The notes under the pieces: generated by a model
Told to the model about the DNA's origin: nothing
Seen by the model: only the letters and a program-made list of their open reading frames with translations
Database searches by the model: none
In this document: piece by piece, positions 7,911 to 15,682 of the stretch
Layout of the letters: each line of letters starts with the position of its first letter
How positions within the stretch are numbered: position 1 is the stretch's first letter
Program-made: the position numbers and the translations under genes
NCBI RefSeq assembly: GCF_018332695.1
Contig: NZ_BOQN01000063.1
Span: 21,162-85,161 of the forward strand
Source of the DNA: Paractinoplanes toevensis
GTDB taxonomy: Bacteria > Actinomycetota > Actinomycetes > Mycobacteriales > Micromonosporaceae
Direction: 5' to 3'
DNA length: 64,000 nucleotides

Positions 7911-7997
7911 CCCGCCCCTACCTGCGAGTAACAGGGCCGCCCGGTCACCCCTGCGGGATGAACCGGGACACACCCCCAAACCGCGAGTCTGTCACCC

Positions 7998-9407
7998 ATG
8001 GCGAAGACCGACACCGCCCCCGACGTGCGGACACCGCAGTCGCTGAGCTTCATGACCATGACGGCGATGGTGGTCGGGTCGATGGTCGGCGCCGGAGTCT
8101 TCTCCCTGCCGCGGCGGTTCGCCCAGGAGACCGGGGTCGTCGGAGCGTTCATCGCCTGGGTGGTGGCCGGCGCCGGGATGCTGATGCTGGCGTTCGTCTT
8201 CCAGATGCTGGCGGTCCGCAAGCCGGAACTCGACGCCGGCGTGTACGCGTACGCCAAGGCCGGCTTCGGCGAGTACCTCGGCTTCTTCTCCGCCTTCGGC
8301 TACTGGGCCAGCGCGTGCGTGGGCAACGTGACCTACTGGGTGCTGATCATGAGCACCGTCGGTGCCATCGCGCCGGCCCTCGGCGAGGGCGACACGCTGC
8401 TCTCGATCGCCCTGTCGACGGTCGGCGTCTGGGTCTTCTTCTACCTGGTCCAGCGGGGTGTCAAGGACGCGGCCGTGATCAACCGGGTCGTCACGGTGGC
8501 CAAGCTCGTACCCATCGTGGTCTTCGTCTTTCTCGCTCTTTTCGCCCTCGACCCGAAGGTGTTCGCCGACAACCTGACCGGCACCGGCGACTACGGCTCG
8601 CTGTTCGACCAGGTCCGCGGCACCATGCTGGTCACCGTGTTCGTCTTCCTCGGCGTCGAGGGGGCGAGCGTCTACTCCCGGCACGCGCAGCGGCGCGAGG
8701 ACGTCGGCCGGGCCACCGTGCTGGGCTTCCTCAGCGTCTTCGCGGTCTTCGCCTCGGTCACCATCGTCTCGTACGGGGTGCTGCCCTACGCCGAGATCGC
8801 CCAGTTGCGCCAGCCGTCGATGGGCGGGGTCCTCGAGGCCGCGTACGGCACCTGGGGAAACGTGTTCGTCAGCATCGGACTGATCGTGTCGGTGCTCGGC
8901 GCCTACCTCGCGTGGACCCTGATGGCGGCCGAGGTGCTCTACGTGGCGGCCCAGGACAAGGACATGCCGCGCTTCCTCGGCACCACCCGGCGCGGTGACG
9001 TGCCGTTCGCGTCGCTGCTGCTCACCACGATCCTGATCCAGGTCGTCCTGGTGGTCACCTACTTCTCGGCCGACGCGTTCAACTTCGCCCTCGACCTGAC
9101 CAGCGCGCTCAGCCTGATCCCGTTCCTGCTCGCCGCCGGTTACGCCGTCAAGATCGCGCGGGGCCGGGGCCTGTTGGTGGCCGGGCTGGCCACCGCGTAC
9201 ACCCTGTTCCTGCTCTTCGCGGCCGGGCCGAAATTCCTGCTCGTCTCGTTCATCGTCTACGCCCCCGCGACGGTGCTGTTCGTGATGGCCCGCCGTGAGC
9301 AGGGCCGGCGGCTGTTCTCGCCGCGCGAGGCGGTGATCCTCGCCGTCTCGGTCGCGGGTGCCCTCGGCGGAATCGTCGCGCTGGCGACGGGCTGGATCTC
9401 TATCTGA
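7998..9407 (+). CDS. APC-family amino acid permease, probably arginine/ornithine exchange
   Basis: A 469-residue integral membrane protein with about 12 predicted helices. The first helix carries MVVGSMVGAGVFSLPRRFA, the Gly-rich unwound substrate segment (GSxxGAGVFSLP) of the basic amino acid/polyamine antiporter group. The same group includes the arginine:ornithine antiporter ArcD. Arginine deiminase starts 10 bp downstream, supporting arginine uptake or exchange. GAGTCT seven bases before the ATG is a near match to the leaderless -10 pattern. Because no ornithine transcarbamylase is in the window, the exchanged product could be citrulline or another amine. Confidence 0.85.
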   Translation: MAKTDTAPDVRTPQSLSFMTMTAMVVGSMVGAGVFSLPRRFAQETGVVGAFIAWVVAGAGMLMLAFVFQMLAVRKPELDAGVYAYAKAGFGEYLGFFSAFGYWASACVGNVTYWVLIMSTVGAIAPALGEGDTLLSIALSTVGVWVFFYLVQRGVKDAAVINRVVTVAKLVPIVVFVFLALFALDPKVFADNLTGTGDYGSLFDQVRGTMLVTVFVFLGVEGASVYSRHAQRREDVGRATVLGFLSVFAVFASVTIVSYGVLPYAEIAQLRQPSMGGVLEAAYGTWGNVFVSIGLIVSVLGAYLAWTLMAAEVLYVAAQDKDMPRFLGTTRRGDVPFASLLLTTILIQVVLVVTYFSADAFNFALDLTSALSLIPFLLAAGYAVKIARGRGLLVAGLATAYTLFLLFAAGPKFLLVSFIVYAPATVLFVMARREQGRRLFSPREAVILAVSVAGALGGIVALATGWISI

Positions 9408-9417
9408 AAGGACCGAA

Positions 9418-10656
9418 ATGTCCAATCATGGCGTCTACTCCGAGGTCGGCACGCTCCGCAAGGTGCTCGTCTGCGCGCCCGGGCTGGCCCACCGGCGACT
9501 CACCCCCACCAACGCCGACGACCTGCTCTTCGACGACGTGATGTGGGTGGAGAGCGCCCAGCGCGACCACGCCGACTTCGTCAACAAGCTGCGCGAACGC
9601 GGCGTCGAGGTGGTCGAGTTGCACGACCTGCTGGCCCAGACCATGGCCGTACCCGGCGCGAAGGACTGGCTGCTCGACCGGAAGATCGTTCCGAACGAGG
9701 TCGGACTGGGCCTGGTCGACGCGACCCGGGGCTTCCTCTCCTCACTGGAGGACCGGCGCCTCGCCGAATACCTGATCGGCGGGCTGGCCACCAACGACCT
9801 GCCCGACGACTTCCGCGACGGCTACGTCGCCCTGGCCCGCGAGTCGACCGGCGCCCGCGAATACCTGATGCCGCCGCTGCCGAACACCCTCTACACCCGC
9901 GACACCACCTGCTGGCTGTACGGCGGGGTCACCCTCAACCCGCTCTACTGGCCGGCCCGGCACGACGAGACGCTGCTGATGAAGGCCATCTACCGGTTCC
10001 ACCCCGACTTCGCCGGCGCGAAAATCTGGTGGGGCGACCCGGAACTCGAATGGGGGCAGGCCACCTTCGAGGGCGGCGACGTCATGCCGATCGGCAACGG
10101 CGTCGTCCTCGTCGGCATGAGCGAGCGCACCTCCCGGCAGGCCATCACCCAGGTCGCCGCCGCACTGTTCGCGGCCGGCGCGGCCGAGCAGGTCGTGGTG
10201 GCCGGCATGCCGAAACTGCGGGCCGCCATGCACCTGGACACCGTGTTCACCTTCGCCGACCTGGACGTCGTCACCCTCTACCCCGGCATCGTCGACGGCA
10301 TCCACACGTTCTCGCTGCGCCCCTCCGACCGCTCCCCCGGCGTCGACGTCACCGACGAGGGCTCCCGGCCCTTCGTCGACGTGGTCGCCTCGGCGCTGGG
10401 CCTCTCCGAGCTGCGCGTCATCGAAACCGGCGGCGACGTGTACGCCTCCGAACGCCAGCAGTGGGACAGCGGCAACAACGCGGTCGCCCTCGAACCCGGC
10501 GTCGTGTTCACCTACGACCGCAACACCAAGACCAACACGCTGCTGCGCAAGGCGGGCATGGAGGTCATCACCATCGTCGGGGCCGAACTGGGCCGGGGCC
10601 GGGGCGGCGGGCACTGCATGACCTGCCCGCTCATCCGGGACGCAGTGAAGTTCTGA
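9418..10656 (+). CDS. arcA: Arginine deiminase
   Basis: A 412-residue enzyme that hydrolyses arginine to citrulline and ammonia. ATG at 9418 has GAAAGG upstream; an in-frame earlier codon lies inside the permease gene. Guanidino-group motifs are present: FEGGDVMPIGNG, MHLDTVFTFADLD with the catalytic His, and GRGGGHCMTCPL with the nucleophile Cys at 400. Length and order match bacterial ArcA. The permease lies 10 bp before and a MarC-like gene 4 bp after, so it is mid-operon. arcB and arcC are absent, so the ATP-yielding rest of the pathway is not encoded here. Confidence 0.95.
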   Translation: MSNHGVYSEVGTLRKVLVCAPGLAHRRLTPTNADDLLFDDVMWVESAQRDHADFVNKLRERGVEVVELHDLLAQTMAVPGAKDWLLDRKIVPNEVGLGLVDATRGFLSSLEDRRLAEYLIGGLATNDLPDDFRDGYVALARESTGAREYLMPPLPNTLYTRDTTCWLYGGVTLNPLYWPARHDETLLMKAIYRFHPDFAGAKIWWGDPELEWGQATFEGGDVMPIGNGVVLVGMSERTSRQAITQVAAALFAAGAAEQVVVAGMPKLRAAMHLDTVFTFADLDVVTLYPGIVDGIHTFSLRPSDRSPGVDVTDEGSRPFVDVVASALGLSELRVIETGGDVYASERQQWDSGNNAVALEPGVVFTYDRNTKTNTLLRKAGMEVITIVGAELGRGRGGGHCMTCPLIRDAVKF

Positions 10657-10660
10657 AACC

Positions 10661-11578
10661 ATGTCCATCACGTACGAGGCACTGGCGCTCTTCCTGGCAT
10701 TGGTCGGCCTGTACAGCCCGGTCGCGGCATTGTCGTCGTACCTGCCGGTGGTCCGGCCCTTCGGCCACGCCGAGCAGGTGCGGCTGGCGGCCGGGCTGAC
10801 GCTGAACGTGGCGATCTTCGTCCTCGCCGCCATCTGGGTCGGGGATCCGCTGCTGGAACTGCTCGGCATCAGCCCGGCCGCGCTCACCGCCACCGGCGGC
10901 ATCGCCCTGATCCTGGCCGCGGTGCCGATGATGCGCGGCACCCAGCCCGACCCGGCCCCACAGCCCGCGCCACCGGCCCCCGCGGCCGGCACTCCGTCGG
11001 CCCAGCCGGCCGCACCCTTGCCGTCGACCCACGCGGCCGGATCTCCGCCGGGCCTCGCGGCCGAACCCTCGCCGTCGGCCCACGCGGCCGGCACTCCGTC
11101 GGCCCACGCGGCCGGCACTCCGTCGGCCCACGCGGCCGTGCCGGAGCCACAGCTCTCAGCGTCGGCCCTCCCGGCGCCGGCGGCCGGGCGCGAGCCAGGA
11201 TCGCCGCCTGTTCCGCCGTCGGCGGGACGGGATCCGTCGGATGCTCGCCCGGCTGCCGGCATTGCCTACCGGAAGGTGCTTTTCACTCCGCTCACGTTCC
11301 CGCTGACCGTCGGCGGGGCCACGTTCGCGATCGGGGCGGCGACCTCGGCCGACGTCGGCGACAGCAGCGGGCGGCTACTGCTGTCGATCGCGGCCGTCGG
11401 CTACGGCCTGGTGACCGGCCTGACCGTCTACGCGGCCGGGCACGTCGAACGCCGCATCTCCGTGCAGGCGGGCCAGTTCCTGGATCGGATCGCCGGCATC
11501 CTGCTCACCTGCATCGCGGTGATCCTGCTGGCCAACGGCTTCACCGACCTCGTCCTCGCGCGAGCCGGCCATGGCTGA
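10661..11578 (+). CDS. MarC-family membrane protein with a Pro/Ala-rich insert
   Basis: A 305-residue protein. Residues 1-92 (three helices, starting EALALFLALVGLYSPVAAL) and 204-305 (three helices, with TFPLTVGGATFAIG) together make a MarC/NAAT six-helix protein. Residues 93-203 are an extra Pro/Ala/Ser/His-rich loop containing repeated HAAGTPSA; normal MarC proteins have only a short loop here. The function of the family is poorly known. The ATG lies four bases after the arcA stop and the end overlaps the protease start by eight bases. Confidence 0.75.
   Translation: MSITYEALALFLALVGLYSPVAALSSYLPVVRPFGHAEQVRLAAGLTLNVAIFVLAAIWVGDPLLELLGISPAALTATGGIALILAAVPMMRGTQPDPAPQPAPPAPAAGTPSAQPAAPLPSTHAAGSPPGLAAEPSPSAHAAGTPSAHAAGTPSAHAAVPEPQLSASALPAPAAGREPGSPPVPPSAGRDPSDARPAAGIAYRKVLFTPLTFPLTVGGATFAIGAATSADVGDSSGRLLLSIAAVGYGLVTGLTVYAAGHVERRISVQAGQFLDRIAGILLTCIAVILLANGFTDLVLARAGHG
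11081..11128 (+). repeat. Perfect 24-bp tandem duplication inside the MarC-like gene
   Basis: The unit that begins CACGCGGCCGGCACTCC occurs twice without mismatch at 11081-11104 and 11105-11128, with a partial third copy after. It encodes HAAGTPSA repeats, and 24 is a multiple of three, so the frame is kept. Confidence 0.85.
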
Positions 11579-12626
11579 GCCGACCCCACCCCGGCCGCCG
11601 ACCGCGCCCGCGCAGGCGGCGCCCGCGCAGGCCGCATCTCCACCGGGGCCCGCGCAGGCCGCATCTCCACCGGGGCCCGCGCAGGCCGCCTCCACACACG
11701 ACGTGCCCCCACAGGACGCGCCACCGCAAGCCACGCCTCCACAAGCCGTGCCTCCACAGGACGCGCCACCGGAAACCGCGCCCCCACAGGCCGTGGCCCC
11801 GCAGGCCGCGCCCCCACAGGCCGCGCCCCCACAGGCCGTGCCTCCACCGCCGGGGTCTGCGCGACGCCCGGCCGGTTACCTCTTGCTTCTTCCGGCCGCG
11901 CTCATCGCGCTTGCCGGCGGACTGATCGGCGGGTTGGTCGGGCGGTCGATCGGCGCGGATGACGACGTGGCGGGGACCGGGTGCCCGGCCGCGACCATTG
12001 CCGAGCAGGTGCTGCCCTCCGTCGTCACGCTGGCCGTTACCAACGGCGCTACCAGCGGCAACGGCAGTGGCGAGGTGATCCGGGACGGCGGTTACATCCT
12101 CACCAACGACCACGTCATCGCCCCGGCCGGGCGCGGCGGCCGGATCGACGTGCTGTTCAGTGACGGCCGGACCGCGCCGGCCACGATCGTCGGCCGCGCC
12201 GTTCAGGTGGACCTGGCCGTGGTGCGGGTGGCCGCGCCGGAGCCGTTGCCGTTAATCGCGGTGGGCCGCTCGTCGACGCTGCGGGTCGGCCAGCCGGTGG
12301 TGGCGCTCGGCGCCCCGCTCGGCCTGTCCGGCACGGTCACCGCCGGGATCGTCAGCGCGCTCGGCCGGGACATCCCGGTGCCGGCCGACGGCGGGCAGAC
12401 CGCGGTGCTGCCCGGTGCCGTGCAGACCGACGCGGCCATCAACCCCGGCAACTCGGGCGGCCCGCTGGTCGACTGCGACGGCCGCCTGATCGGGGTGAAC
12501 ACCGCCATCGCCACCGTGCCGAACGAGGCCGGCCAGGGCGGCGGCGGCAGCGTGGGAATCGGTTTCGCCATCCCGGTCGACGAGGCCATGGTGGTGGCCG
12601 ATCAGTTGATCAACCGGGGCCCATAG
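11571..12626 (+). CDS. HtrA/DegP-like membrane-anchored serine protease without PDZ domain
   Basis: A 351-residue protein. Residues 1-100 are a cytoplasmic Pro/Ala/Gln-rich repeat tail, about 104-126 a membrane helix, and about 135-351 a trypsin-like S1C protease domain facing outward. The triad is visible: His181 in TNDHVI, Asp214 in VDLAVV and Ser295 in GNSGGP. Most HtrA proteins have one or two C-terminal PDZ domains; here the protein stops right after the protease (FAIPVDEAMVVADQLINRGP). The start overlaps the MarC-like gene end, indicating coupled expression. Substrates are unknown; envelope protein quality control is the usual role of the family. Confidence 0.85.
   Translation: MAEPTPPRPPTAPAQAAPAQAASPPGPAQAASPPGPAQAASTHDVPPQDAPPQATPPQAVPPQDAPPETAPPQAVAPQAAPPQAAPPQAVPPPPGSARRPAGYLLLLPAALIALAGGLIGGLVGRSIGADDDVAGTGCPAATIAEQVLPSVVTLAVTNGATSGNGSGEVIRDGGYILTNDHVIAPAGRGGRIDVLFSDGRTAPATIVGRAVQVDLAVVRVAAPEPLPLIAVGRSSTLRVGQPVVALGAPLGLSGTVTAGIVSALGRDIPVPADGGQTAVLPGAVQTDAAINPGNSGGPLVDCDGRLIGVNTAIATVPNEAGQGGGGSVGIGFAIPVDEAMVVADQLINRGP
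11633..11686 (+). repeat. Perfect 27-bp tandem duplication in the protease N-terminal coding region
   Basis: A unit beginning GCATCTCCACCGGGGCCC is present twice at 11633-11659 and 11660-11686. It encodes PAQAASPPG-type repeats. The following 180 bases continue as degenerate PPQA(A/V) codon repeats. Confidence 0.8.
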
Positions 12627-12777
12627 CGCCGGGCCAGGAGCGCGGCACCGCCGGGCCGCCGTAGCCGGGCCGCCATCACCGGGCCAGCCGATGAATCGGT
12701 GCGCCGGGCGCCGGGCCAGGAGTGCGGGTCCGTCGGGCCGCCATCACCGGACCGGCCGATGAATCGGTGCCCCGGGC
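12626..12777. repeat. Two-copy tandem repeat after the protease gene
   Basis: Copy 1 (12626-12707) and copy 2 (12708-12777) share GCGCCGGGCCAGGAG, then GGGCCGCCATCACCGG and CCGATGAATCGGTG. Copy 1 has an extra ~14 bases. Each copy holds the small palindrome CCGAT-GA-ATCGG. The stretch lies between the protease stop and the STAS gene and has no believable gene. Confidence 0.7.
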
Positions 12778-12876
12778 GGGATGCTTCTTGTTCGGACGGC
12801 CGCATGACCGGCCCATACCTTCGCGCCGGGTGATCTCGGGCGGCGGGCGGCGGGGGCGCGCGGCGCTCGGGATCGA

Positions 12877-12882
12877 TAGGCT
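12877..12882 (+). promoter_or_regulatory. Possible -10 box (TAGGCT) for the STAS gene
   Basis: TAGGCT within GATCGATAGGCTGTGG fits the actinobacterial -10 consensus TANNNT and lies 44 bases before the STAS gene ATG. No clear -35 box is seen. Confidence 0.35.
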
Positions 12883-12925
12883 GTGGGACACCGCCGCCCC
12901 CGAAGCTCGAAAGCGACAATCACCA

Positions 12926-13258
12926 ATGCAGGTCTCGGTCGCCCACCACCCGCCCAACACGGCCGTCCTCGTGCTGCGCGGTTCCCTCGACATCGACACC
13001 GCGCCTGCCCTCAAGGCGAACCTCAACCGCCTGGTCGAACGCCCCAGCCCTCGGGTCGTTGTCGACGTCGCGGGTCTCGACTTCTGTGACTCGATGGGGG
13101 TCGGCGTGCTGGTCACGGCGCACGGCCGGGCCACCGAGCGGGGCGGCTGGGTGCGCCTGGCCGCGCCGAGTGGCTTCCTGCGCCGCCTCTTCGACACCCT
13201 GGGCCTGACCGATTACCTGGCGCTCTACCCGGATGTGGCGGCCGCTTTGAAGGAGTGA
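12926..13258 (+). CDS. STAS-domain anti-sigma factor antagonist
   Basis: A 110-residue cytoplasmic protein that is a single STAS domain (SpoIIAA/RsbV type). LRGSLDIDTAPALKANL is the first strand-helix unit and VVVDVAGLDFCDSMGVGVLV contains the Ser that partner-switching kinases phosphorylate. Such proteins free sigma factors by binding an anti-sigma kinase when unphosphorylated. No RsbW-like kinase is adjacent, so its partner is elsewhere. The ATG has only a weak ribosome binding site; a TAGGCT box lies 44 bases upstream. Confidence 0.88.
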   Translation: MQVSVAHHPPNTAVLVLRGSLDIDTAPALKANLNRLVERPSPRVVVDVAGLDFCDSMGVGVLVTAHGRATERGGWVRLAAPSGFLRRLFDTLGLTDYLALYPDVAAALKE

Positions 13259-13358
13259 CCGGGCCGAATCTTGTCGATCTGGTGCGCGGAGCTCGCGCGA
13301 AGTGCACAAGATCGGGCGGTGCCGAGCCAGGAGCGGCGGCGCCGATGTTGCGGAACAG

Positions 13359-13460
13359 GCGCCGGGTTACTCGCGGAGCGCGCCGGGGTGCTCTCGGAGC
13401 ACCGGGTTTACTTGCGGAGCGCCGGGTTACTCGCGGAGTGCGCCGAGTTGCTCGCGGAGT
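13359..13460. repeat. Minisatellite of five ~21-bp units
   Basis: Five consecutive units of 21, 21, 20, 19 and 21 bp follow the pattern GCGCCGGGTTACTCGCGGAGC with small changes. No unique spacers occur between units, so it is not a CRISPR. It runs straight into the dispersed repeat copy at 13467. No gene covers it. Confidence 0.8.
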
Positions 13461-13466
13461 GAGCCG

Positions 13467-13529
13467 GGCCCGCCCGCAGCGGGCTCGCGGAGGGTGAGTG
13501 TCGCTCAGCGAAACCGAGTGCCACGGGAC
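13467..13529. repeat. Second copy of the 4.8-kb dispersed repeat arm
   Basis: GGCCCGCCCGCAGCGGGC, CGCGGAGGGTGAGT and GAGTGCCACGG match the right arm at 4807-4872 in order and spacing, with changes in the middle. CACAAGATCGGGCG at 13305-13318 also matches 4768-4781, though the distance between the two words is larger here because the minisatellite lies between them. An opposite arm was not found here. Confidence 0.65.
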
Positions 13530-13554
13530 TTGTCCGTATGCGTACTGAAAAAAG

Positions 13555-13588
13555 GAAGCAGCCCCGCCAAGCGCGACGGGGCCGCTTC
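13555..13588. terminator. Bidirectional rho-independent terminator
   Basis: GAAGC-A-GCCCCG pairs with CGGGGC-C-GCTTC (one mismatch) around a 10-base loop. An A-run precedes it and a T-run follows it, so it has a U-tract on both strands. It sits between the convergent STAS and metalloprotease genes. Confidence 0.85.
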
Positions 13589-13600
13589 TTTAAAAAGAAA

Positions 13601-15577
13601 TCAGCTGGTTACGCCGAAGACGATGCGGCCCAGGGTGTCCTCGGTGCCGATGAAGCCCTCGGACGGGATGAAGCGGCTGTCGCCGAAGTCGACGTCGGGG
13701 TCGTCGGCGGTGCCGCCGATGCCGTCGGGGCCCACGCCGAACAGGGTGGCGAAGCCGGTGCCGCCGGCGTCCATCAGGTTCGGGAGGGCGTCCTGGTTGT
13801 CGGTGTGGTAGTCGCCGAAGAAGTGGCCGGCCTCGTGGGAGATGACGTTGCTGAGGGCCTGGCCGACGAAGGCGATCCGGTCGCTCGCCGGGGTCAGGTA
13901 GGTGTTCAGCGACGCCGATGAGTCACCGGCCGGTGCGCTGAGCACGTCCAGCAGGACCAGCGCGGTCTCCTCGGTCTCGAAGTTGCCGGGGTCGATGCTC
14001 TGGGCGATGCCGATGGTGTCGACGCCGCTCTCGTCGATGGTGCCGCCGACCACGATGCGGCTGACGTTGGCGCCGCCCCACGGGTCGTCGTCGTCCTTGC
14101 TGTTCTTGATTTTCAGCTTGAACTTCGGGTTCAGGCCGCTGGCTACGAGGTCCTTCTTGAGGTTCTCGGTGACGCCGGCGGTGACCGCGTCGATCACCGC
14201 GTCCTCGTCGGCCCGGGTCAGGCCCCAGCTGGCCAGGAACGCGGCGAACGGGCTGAGGTCGCGGTTGCCGGGCCCGCCGAAGACGCCGGTGTTGACCCGC
14301 TCACCATCAAAATCAAGGAACAGCGTCTGTACGGGCGTAGCACCCTGAAGTACGGGCCGGTAGCCCTCGACCGTGATGTCGTAGGCGCCGGAACCGGACT
14401 GCACGCCGACGTAGTGCCAGCCGGCCTTGGTCGCCACGTAGTCGGTGACCGCGGTGCCGCCCGCGGGCAGCGGGGAGGCGAGCGGATAGATGTAGGAGGC
14501 GTCCTGGTCGGAGCCGTGGACCTCGCGGGGTGCGGTGTCGTAGACGGTGATGTAGGTGGGGCTGCCCTTGACGCTGGCGCCGATGATGTCGCCGGCCTTC
14601 AGCTTGATGGCGAAGAAGTCCTTGTCGATGCCGCCGGAGGTGAGCGTCAGCGTGTAGGGGCCTTCGGTGGGCGGGGTGGGGTCGCCGATGCCGCCGCCGC
14701 TGGCCGAGTCGAACGGGTCGGCGGGCAGACCGCCGTATGCGGCAACCGCCAGGTAGAACGTGCCGGCCGCGGGGACCGTGTAGGTGATCTGGCTGTCCAG
14801 GCCGGTGAAGTCGTCGTTGACGGCGAGGAGCGTGCCGTCCGCCGCGAACAGTTCGATGACCGTGTCGAGCGGGCCGGTCGGGGTCGCCGTCTTCAGCGTG
14901 AGCACCTTGCCGGCGGCTGCGGTGATCTTGTAGAAGTCGAAGTCGTTGCTGCCGTCGCCGGTCTGCCGGCCGTGCGGGCCGTCGCCGATCACCGCGTCGA
15001 TCAGCGCGCCGCTGCGGATGGCGCCGATTCCGGTGTCGCCGGCCAGGGTGATCGAGCCGTTGTCCTCGGCCGGTGCGGGAACGGCCGGGGTGCTGACCGC
15101 GTCGTTGTCGAGGCTGCCGAGCACCCGGATCTTCGGGTAGGTGCCGGTGCCGAAGGTGGTGATCCGCTGCGCGTTGGCGGGGGTGTCGTTGCCGCCGTTG
15201 GTGCCGTCGATCTCGTCCTCGTCGACCACCACCGCCGGTGCGGCGGCCTGCGCGGCGAGGGCGGGGTTGGTGCTGGCCAGCGATTTCGCCCGGAGCGCCG
15301 CCTTGGACTTGGCCTGCACCTTCAGATAGTTCGCCCAGCCCGAGTAGTCGACCTTGCTGGCGTCGGCGACCTGGGCGAGGAACGGGTTGGGGCCTTTGGG
15401 CTTCGCCCCATACGAAGCCTTCGGCGCTATGCCGATGCCGGCGGCCAGCGAGGCCTTGTCGGCCGGGCTGAGATCATCGTGTGTCGCAGGAGAGGTGGGG
15501 GCGGCCTGCGCGGCGCCTGGCGTGATCAGTGCCAGGCCCAACAGGGTCGCCGAGATGGTTGCGATGCTACGTCGCAT
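13601..15577 (-). CDS. Secreted metzincin-like metalloprotease with PPC-type domains
   Basis: A 658-residue exported protein. ATG at 15577 has AAGGGGG upstream and begins a clear signal peptide (MRRSIATIS, hydrophobic, AAQA). Residues 1-130 form a pro-like region; DFDFYKITAAAGKVLTLKT and GTFYLAVAAYG (about 205-310) and a second unit KDFFAIKLKAGDIIG to YDITVEGY fit bacterial pre-peptidase C-terminal beta domains. The zinc motif HEAGHFFGDYH at 581-591 matches HExxHxxGxxH. Near the end GPDGIGGTADDPDVDFGDS resembles Asp-rich calcium-binding segments. It probably digests extracellular protein; an Asp-rich stretch (KDDDDPW) may also bind metal. Confidence 0.8.
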   Translation of the reverse strand: MRRSIATISATLLGLALITPGAAQAAPTSPATHDDLSPADKASLAAGIGIAPKASYGAKPKGPNPFLAQVADASKVDYSGWANYLKVQAKSKAALRAKSLASTNPALAAQAAAPAVVVDEDEIDGTNGGNDTPANAQRITTFGTGTYPKIRVLGSLDNDAVSTPAVPAPAEDNGSITLAGDTGIGAIRSGALIDAVIGDGPHGRQTGDGSNDFDFYKITAAAGKVLTLKTATPTGPLDTVIELFAADGTLLAVNDDFTGLDSQITYTVPAAGTFYLAVAAYGGLPADPFDSASGGGIGDPTPPTEGPYTLTLTSGGIDKDFFAIKLKAGDIIGASVKGSPTYITVYDTAPREVHGSDQDASYIYPLASPLPAGGTAVTDYVATKAGWHYVGVQSGSGAYDITVEGYRPVLQGATPVQTLFLDFDGERVNTGVFGGPGNRDLSPFAAFLASWGLTRADEDAVIDAVTAGVTENLKKDLVASGLNPKFKLKIKNSKDDDDPWGGANVSRIVVGGTIDESGVDTIGIAQSIDPGNFETEETALVLLDVLSAPAGDSSASLNTYLTPASDRIAFVGQALSNVISHEAGHFFGDYHTDNQDALPNLMDAGGTGFATLFGVGPDGIGGTADDPDVDFGDSRFIPSEGFIGTEDTLGRIVFGVTS

Positions 15578-15682
15578 TCGTCCCCCTTCAGCACATCCGA
15601 GCCCCCCGGCCGCGGATGGCAAGGGTGACGCTACTGAAGGACAACCATCAATATCTAGAGTTGTAAATGCGTCGTAATAGAT

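Noticed and set aside
12722..12925. Upstream extension of the STAS gene to a start at 12722
   Set aside because: The added residues come from the tandem repeat and lack similarity; the STAS fold starts at 12926.
13359..13460. CRISPR-like array
   Set aside because: The units adjoin each other with no unique spacers, and no cas gene is present.
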